DNA from: Acheta domesticus
Taxonomy: Eukaryota; Arthropoda; Insecta; Orthoptera; Gryllidae
Direction: 5' to 3'
NCBI GenBank assembly: GCA_031308135.1
Contig: JAHLJT010009436.1
Span: 139,894,303 to 139,958,302, forward strand
Length of the DNA stretch: 64,000 nt
Below are positions 59,306 through 64,000 of this stretch, in pieces. Position 1 is the first letter of the stretch; every line of letters begins with the position of its first letter. Under the pieces are notes generated by a model. That model ran no database searches and was not told the origin of the DNA. It saw nothing but the letters and a program-made list of their open reading frames with translations. Both the position numbers and the translations under genes were made by a program.

Positions 59306-59347
59306 GGTTTTGCGGACCTCCTGCCCCCGCAGGAGGTCCGCAAAACC
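59306..59347. repeat. Perfect 19-bp hairpin, CCCC loop
   Basis: GGTTTTGCGGACCTCCTGC, four C, then the exact complement. Longest perfect GC-rich stem with a minimal loop in the window. No T-run follows. Confidence 0.9.
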
Positions 59348-61798
59348 CTGATAGTGCGAGCTGGATGCCGTCGTATAGGGTGAGGAGTGGGGGGGAAGGG
59401 AAAAGTGCCCGATTGGCGATTGCGTCTCCCGACAGGGGTCGTCTGTCCACAGACCACCCGGCTTCCACCCTGCCAGGCGACGCAACGTGCAACTTGCGTT
59501 TTGCTCCCGAAGGGATATCGCTCGATGAAATGGTTTTTGCCGCCAATGAATTTAAATGGCGAGGGAATTGCCGCCCCCTTCCTCTCCTCTCCACTTGTTT
59601 TATTGCCCACGGAAGGTTTTATGCCTCGAAAATGAATTCTGCGCCCGGATTTTTTTCTCCTTGGGTAGGTTCTTTTACAGCACATCCTGGATCTCCTCGA
59701 GTCGATACGCTTTGTATTTCATTATTCTTCCTAATGCCGGTCTTATAAAACCGAAATGGAAAAGTCGACGAAGCGGCGAGGGGAGGGCAGATGGGGTGCC
59801 ATCTGCAGGAGGTTCGCTGTAACAAACGACGGGCGCGTTGTTGACGTAGCTGGTAGCGACGGGAGGACTTATGATCGGACGGGCAGGCTGGCGGCGAGGC
59901 CTTCGACCAGGGAGTTGCTCCCCACGCAAACACTGGGTTTACAGCGACCGCAGCAGCTGCAGCTACAGCTACATATTGAATAGGAGAGGAATATTGCTGA
60001 CAGTCGCCGCTCCGCTTTGTGGAGGGTCCTCGAGAGCGGCCCTCGTAAAAGAATCTAGACATCTTTCTTTGCATTAATTTCACTTTTTATTCCGTTTCTT
60101 TTCTCGGAAAAGTTTTTCCCCAGAGATGGGACAAGAGTTGCCATTCTTGGCAGATGAAACAAATATTTGGTCTTCGTGGGCATAAAAGCCTTTTTGTTAT
60201 AATTGATACATTCGTATTTGAACAATAAAAACATATTTCCAATTATTATTATTCCCAGAATGCTTGGCAAATGTAATTTAAAATAACTATGTGGGTCGAT
60301 GATATGGAATTTCGTAGTAACAATGGCATTATCAAATACTACCCTTTTTAGGCAACAGATAAACTTGTTATTACGTATTTAAAAGTTACAAAAGAGATGC
60401 TGAGTGTTTTACAATATATATTGTACTATTATGTCATGCGTTAGGACACAATATTCTTTAATTACGAAATAATTTTACTTTGTGCATTCCACTCTGCACG
60501 AGGAAAACTCCGATTCCATTCACAAGAAACCATACAAAAAGTTTATCAGATTTGCAATCTATCTCGCAAGAAAGATGCTTACGAATCTTATTTCATTTTC
60601 GTCGTTGGTTTGCCAATGCTTGGCTACTTCGTCTTTATCAACACTTCACGTGCTGCTTACTCAACAGCTGCACGTCACAGCTGCTCTGTAATCAGGTTTG
60701 TCTCGATTAAGACAGGTGTCAGGTGATCCAAGTTACGCAAAGATATCAAGGATATTGCTGGGGCTGCTCCTGGTAATGTTAGTGCTCGAAATTTTTGCGT
60801 GACCGCCAGTCGTAAAACTCGGCATGTAGATATTTATTATTTCTGGCTGACGAAAATAATTTTTCTCGGCTTTGCATGCGTGCTGATTTGTATCGCTGCC
60901 CGTTTATTCTAAGAAATGAAATAAAGCTCGCGAGTTTTCGGAAGGATGAGTTTGTAGCACGCCAGCTGGTCCACAGTTCAGTACCACGCACTTCCTTAAT
61001 AACAGTGCTTTCCAGCATTGTGGACAGGATTACTGAGATCGTGGTTTGAACTATAAAATACAAAGGAAATGTTCGTGCGGAATAGATCTTAAAGAGCAGA
61101 TGTGCATGTTAATAGGGGTGTTAGTCAATAACAGGATCCGAATTCTTTGATTTTAACCTATTTTACTCATCTCATCTTAACATCTTTTATTTCCGTTCAC
61201 ATAACCGTTTTAGTCATTTGTGAGCCAAATTGCAAACCCAACAGATTATTAATAACGACTAAAATTAGTAATGATCCTAAAATCCTGAAGTTTTTTTAAA
61301 ACAAAAGTTTAAATTGGGTATTGGTGTAATTAACATATATTAGTTATTTTCACATATATTAGTTTATTATTTCAGTTCTATTTGTCCTCTCTTGTAATTT
61401 TATTACCACTTTCATTTCTGACTTACTTAAGCAATAAAAGTGTAGTTATAAAAAGTTAGTTGTACGTGGTTTTCTTAAATCGCAGCAAGCAGATCTTTTT
61501 TCATGTTTATTTTGGTTCTGCATTTAATTTTAATATCTGGAACTGCTGAAAATGCTGTCTCGTGAAAATTCGGCGTTGTAAATGGAACCACCCCCAATTC
61601 CAAGAGCCTTACTTATTTCCGGATTCTCTTTTTTGAATAAGCTCCAAACGTTGAGCAGTGTCAAACAACTTTTTATTTTATACCAAAATTTGATGAAATG
61701 TGAATACGTTCAACACGAATCAAAACGTTTAAAGTTATACGAGTTCGCCAGAAGCTTGGGTGACGTGAATTCGCGAATGCTTGGCGGAACATTTTGGT
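59348..61798. other. Intergenic, no gene recognised
   Basis: Mixed composition to 60080, where frames of 127-158 codons overlap on both strands without domains, then AT-rich. GCAGCAGCTGCAGCTACAGC lies at 59950-59969. Confidence 0.4.
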
Positions 61799-62122
61799 CT
61801 CTTGCCCTTGCGCCATTTCGCTGCAGGGCGCGGCGATCGGTGAGTTGTTAGGGACCCGGGTGTGCCGTTGTTATTTTGTTGTATGCGGAAAATCTTATAA
61901 TGCATTTTCTCCAATCTTGTATTTGTTCTTCCTAGATGTAACGGCTCGTATGTTCTATTGCATCTTTTAAGTTGTCAAAAAAATAGAATTCTTAAAAATT
62001 TTCACAATTTTTTAAAACCAAATTTTAAACAGGTCCTTTAATGTGAAGCACATGCAATTCGATCATTTCACTTAACAGAAACTCTGTAACCAACTTGTTA
62101 CGAACTAACTCGTTGGCAACCC
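61799..62122. repeat. Tandem repeat unit 1 (324 bp)
   Basis: Starts CTCTTGCCCTTGCGCC, with GCGGCGATCGGTGAGTTGTT, GTGCCGTTGTTAT, TAAGTTGTCAAAAAAATAG and CGATCATTTCACTTAACAG. Unit 2 repeats this order. Confidence 0.85.
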
Positions 62123-62604
62123 CTCTTGTCCTTGTGCCATCCCGTTGCACGGTGCGGCGATCGGTGAGTTGTTAGGTGCCCGGATGTGCCGTTGTTATAT
62201 TGTTGTACGCGGAAAATCGTTTGTTGAAACTTGCATTTGTTTTTCCTGGATGTAACTTTCATTTATTCCACTGCATTTTTTAAGTTGTCAAAAAAATAGA
62301 ATACTGAAATTTCCACAGCTTTTTAAAACAAAATTGTAAACAAGTGCTTTTCATTAAAGCACAAACGATTCGATCATTTCATTTATACTGCGATTTTCGT
62401 AACTTTGTCCCTGACAGGAATCAGCTGTTCACGGATTAATCCAATAGGGAGCTTGAACTTCACCATAGTGACGTCACTGTCGCGAAATATAAGCTCCCGA
62501 TTGGTTGGCAGCGAAACAGCTGATTCCTGTCAGGGACAAAGTTACGAAAATCGCAGTATCACAGAAACTCTGTAACTAACTTGTAACGAGCTCTTTGGCA
62601 ACAC
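62123..62604. repeat. Tandem repeat unit 2, interrupted by a MITE
   Basis: Aligns with unit 1 throughout except for about 163 bp inserted between CGATCATTTCATTTA and TCACAGAAACTCTG. Without the insert it is 319 bp, close to the 324 bp of unit 1. Confidence 0.85.
62396..62558. mobile_element. Palindromic MITE, type I, copy c
   Basis: TACTGCGATTTTCGTAACTT at the left and its exact inverse ending CGCAGTA at the right. The centre carries TGACGTCA, with arms CCAATAGGGAGCTTGAAC and TAAGCTCCCGATTGG. Most symmetrical copy of the family, inverted relative to copies a and b. Confidence 0.9.
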
Positions 62605-62760
62605 CTCTTGCCCTTGCGCCATTCCGCCGCGGGGCGCGGCGATCGCTGGGTGGGCGGATGCGGCGCCAGGGGCACAATGGCCGCGCCAGGAAGCCGTCCG
62701 CCACGCCCTTCGCCCCGTCAGGCAGCGCGCCTACGCGCAAGTGATGGGGCTTGGCGCAAC
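62605..62760. repeat. Tandem repeat unit 3 (start only), passing into CpG-rich DNA
   Basis: CTCTTGCCCTTGCGCC and GCGGCGATCG match units 1 and 2, then the sequence departs into CpG-rich unique DNA to about 62780. Confidence 0.6.
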
Positions 62761-62873
62761 TTCGCCGTGTTCTGGGCGGGCTCCGCTCAAAGGATTTTGC
62801 GCCGCGAAATCCGATTGTGGAATTCTTTGGTTTATCTCAGATGTGTTAAACTTCGTATGCCGTATGTAGAATG

Positions 62874-64000
62874 CAGTGGCGTGCATTCAACCCCAGCAAC
62901 CCCAGCACTGCTGGGGTAAGCAATAATGAGAATTAAATGAATCTTGAGAACAATGTACCCTATGTCATGTGATCAAAATATTGCACCCACTGTATACTCT
63001 ACTGCGATCTTTCGGTCGGCCCATTGCTCTTCCTCAAGAGCGTTGTAAGGGCCCTCTCGGCTCTGCCCCAGCTCTGTCATCGTCGCTGGGAAAGACTGCT
63101 GCGCGCGCATCTACTTCACTGGGCCCGGGGCACGCGACGGGCAGGGGGGAACCGTGCCGATACTATGCTCCTGTTCAGCTAGCTGGGGATTGATGACGTT
63201 TCTCCCCTTCCCTTTGCTTCGTGGCCAGGCGTCTCCTGGCGAACGTGATTGCAGTACTCCCCGCTAGAGGGCAGATGAGAGCAACCCAGTCACATTACTG
63301 CCAGTGCTACCACGAAGCAAAATTATTTTAAATGACATATTTCGTTAATATAAATTACCGTACCCTTTGTCGAGAAGTTTGTAACTTATAAAATTATTAT
63401 AGAGCATATATTTCTCTCTTGCGTTAATAACAGTGAACAAAAATTTAAGTAGAGATTTTATTAATATTTCTGAGTAAGGTAGTTCTTACTCACGTGATCA
63501 AAACCCAAAAATCCCCGAATTTTTGAGTAGCCCAGGTTACTCTTCTTAGAGAATCAGTGTGCGTGGCAGAGCAGTGTGTGACGTAGTGGTGTTCCATTGC
63601 AGTGACGTATTGTCGTGTTTTCTCGTATTTCGTGAAGATTTGTAGTAATTACGCTCTGTATTAATACGTGATTTGTGAAATCTAACAGGTATTCTGGAAC
63701 TATTGTGTGTAGTATGTCTTCCAGTGAGTGTGTAATTGATGATATTTTGAGGAGACCTTTTTCAACGAGGCAGTTCCATGAGAAGAAGCAGGTGATTGAA
63801 AACGGTAGGCCAACACCAGCCTTAGCACAATTACAGCAGATAACAAAAAAATTTACGAGACATTTCACTTGTTCTGCCTACGAAAAATATCAATGGCTAG
63901 CTGGCAGTGAAAGACTGAATTGTTTGTTTTGTTGGTCTTGTTTGCTCTTTGGTCAAGATCAGAATACCTCATGGACAAAATCGGGATATAAAATTTAGGA
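62874..64000 (+). mobile_element. hAT-like transposon, left part
   Basis: CAGTGGCGTGCATTCAACCC has the CAGTGGCG start typical of hAT left ends. It is followed by a GCACTGCTGGGGT hairpin-prone stretch and then, 840 bp on, by the frame for an N-terminal hAT transposase. The right end and target duplication lie outside the window, so completeness is unknown. Confidence 0.6.
63714..63998 (+). CDS. hAT transposase N-terminus (TTF zinc finger), broken or partial
   Basis: A 94-codon frame from the ATG in AGTATGTC. Residues 56-80 (Y..YQWLAGSERLNCLFCWSCLLFG, cysteines at about 70, 73 and 76) match the TTF-type zinc finger at the N-terminus of ZMYM1-like, hAT-derived proteins. A motif W-T-K-S-G-Y-K near the end is also usual in that family. 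Such proteins bind transposon ends and carry a DDE catalytic domain plus a dimerisation domain further on; the full family length is several hundred residues, so nearly everything downstream is missing here. The frame stops at 63996-63998 right after GYK, within an A/T-rich run where a 1-base deletion would explain the stop. An upstream GTG extension is in frame but this ATG is the natural start. Alternatively the stop is real and an intron or pseudogene is present. The window ends two bases later. Confidence 0.7.
   Translation: MSSSECVIDDILRRPFSTRQFHEKKQVIENGRPTPALAQLQQITKKFTRHFTCSAYEKYQWLAGSERLNCLFCWSCLLFGQDQNTSWTKSGYKI

Noticed and set aside
59209..60083. Overlapping 127-158 codon frames on both strands
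   Set aside because: No recognisable domain, frames overlap on opposite strands, and one of them reads through the perfect hairpin at 59306.
4431..62558. Repeated palindromes considered as a CRISPR array
   Set aside because: The copies are kb apart, have TIR structure and different interiors, and the genome is eukaryotic.

Overview
This is a eukaryotic nuclear window, almost certainly from an arthropod and most likely an insect with a large, repeat-rich genome. The reasons are an AT-rich background dotted with short, very CpG-rich patches, dense non-autonomous DNA transposons, tRNA-derived and retrotransposon-tail repeats, minisatellites, and no operon-like gene packing. A polyneopteran (cockroach, termite, orthopteran or stick insect) would fit, but this is a guess from texture and not an identification. 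I see no bacterial, organellar or viral genes.

I can support only one protein-coding segment. It is the N-terminal part of a hAT-type transposase (ZMYM1-like, TTF zinc finger) at 63714-63998, about 840 bp inside a hAT-like terminus that begins near 62874; the element runs off the right edge. All other long open frames sit in GC-rich or 3n-periodic repeats that are open on both strands, or cross several repeats, and I do not treat them as genes. The best regulatory candidate is the CpG-rich block at 15060-15588, which ends in a good splice-donor consensus and could be a non-coding first exon. About fifteen smaller CpG-rich patches recur every few kb.

The main content is a layered repeat landscape. 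(1) Palindromic MITEs of 160-250 bp fall into a mosaic group: type I (941-1110, 37466-37636, 62396-62558), type II (2799-2980, 3257-3423, 25760-25953, and a split copy at 30664-31077) and type III (4431-4656, 40190-40434, and the core at 30714-30948). Types I and II share a CCAATCxGGAGCTT arm with different ends; types I and III share the outermost ends with different cores. (2) An unrelated family with TIRs of about 38 bp (type IV) is at 25522-25748, 25971-26197 and 58719-58943. (3) A 397-bp near-perfect palindrome (8134-8530) lies beside a 460-bp TIR element (7650-8111). (4) A non-autonomous hAT-like element is at 56975-57818 with a smaller inverted-repeat element inside it. (5) Retroelement tails with two AATAAA-like sites occur at 1981-2164 and 14836-15010, with relatives at 49870-50016 and 33920-33980; a second tail class with a CTGA..GAAA stem-loop is at 10165, 21620 and in an inverted pair at 31768-32103. 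(6) Tandem arrays lie at 19612-20160, 23580-24220, 34500-35560, 38702-39945, 55403-55570, 56704-56955 and 61799-62650. In the last, one unit is interrupted by a MITE, so the neighbouring unit serves as an empty-site control.

Layout: 1-8.6 kb MITE/SINE cluster; 8.6-25 kb mostly unique AT-rich DNA with two CpG islands and two large minisatellites; 25-31 kb MITE and CpG cluster with a nested insertion; 31-40.5 kb retroelement tails, minisatellite and composite array; 40.5-53 kb mostly featureless; 53-64 kb tandem repeats and hAT elements.
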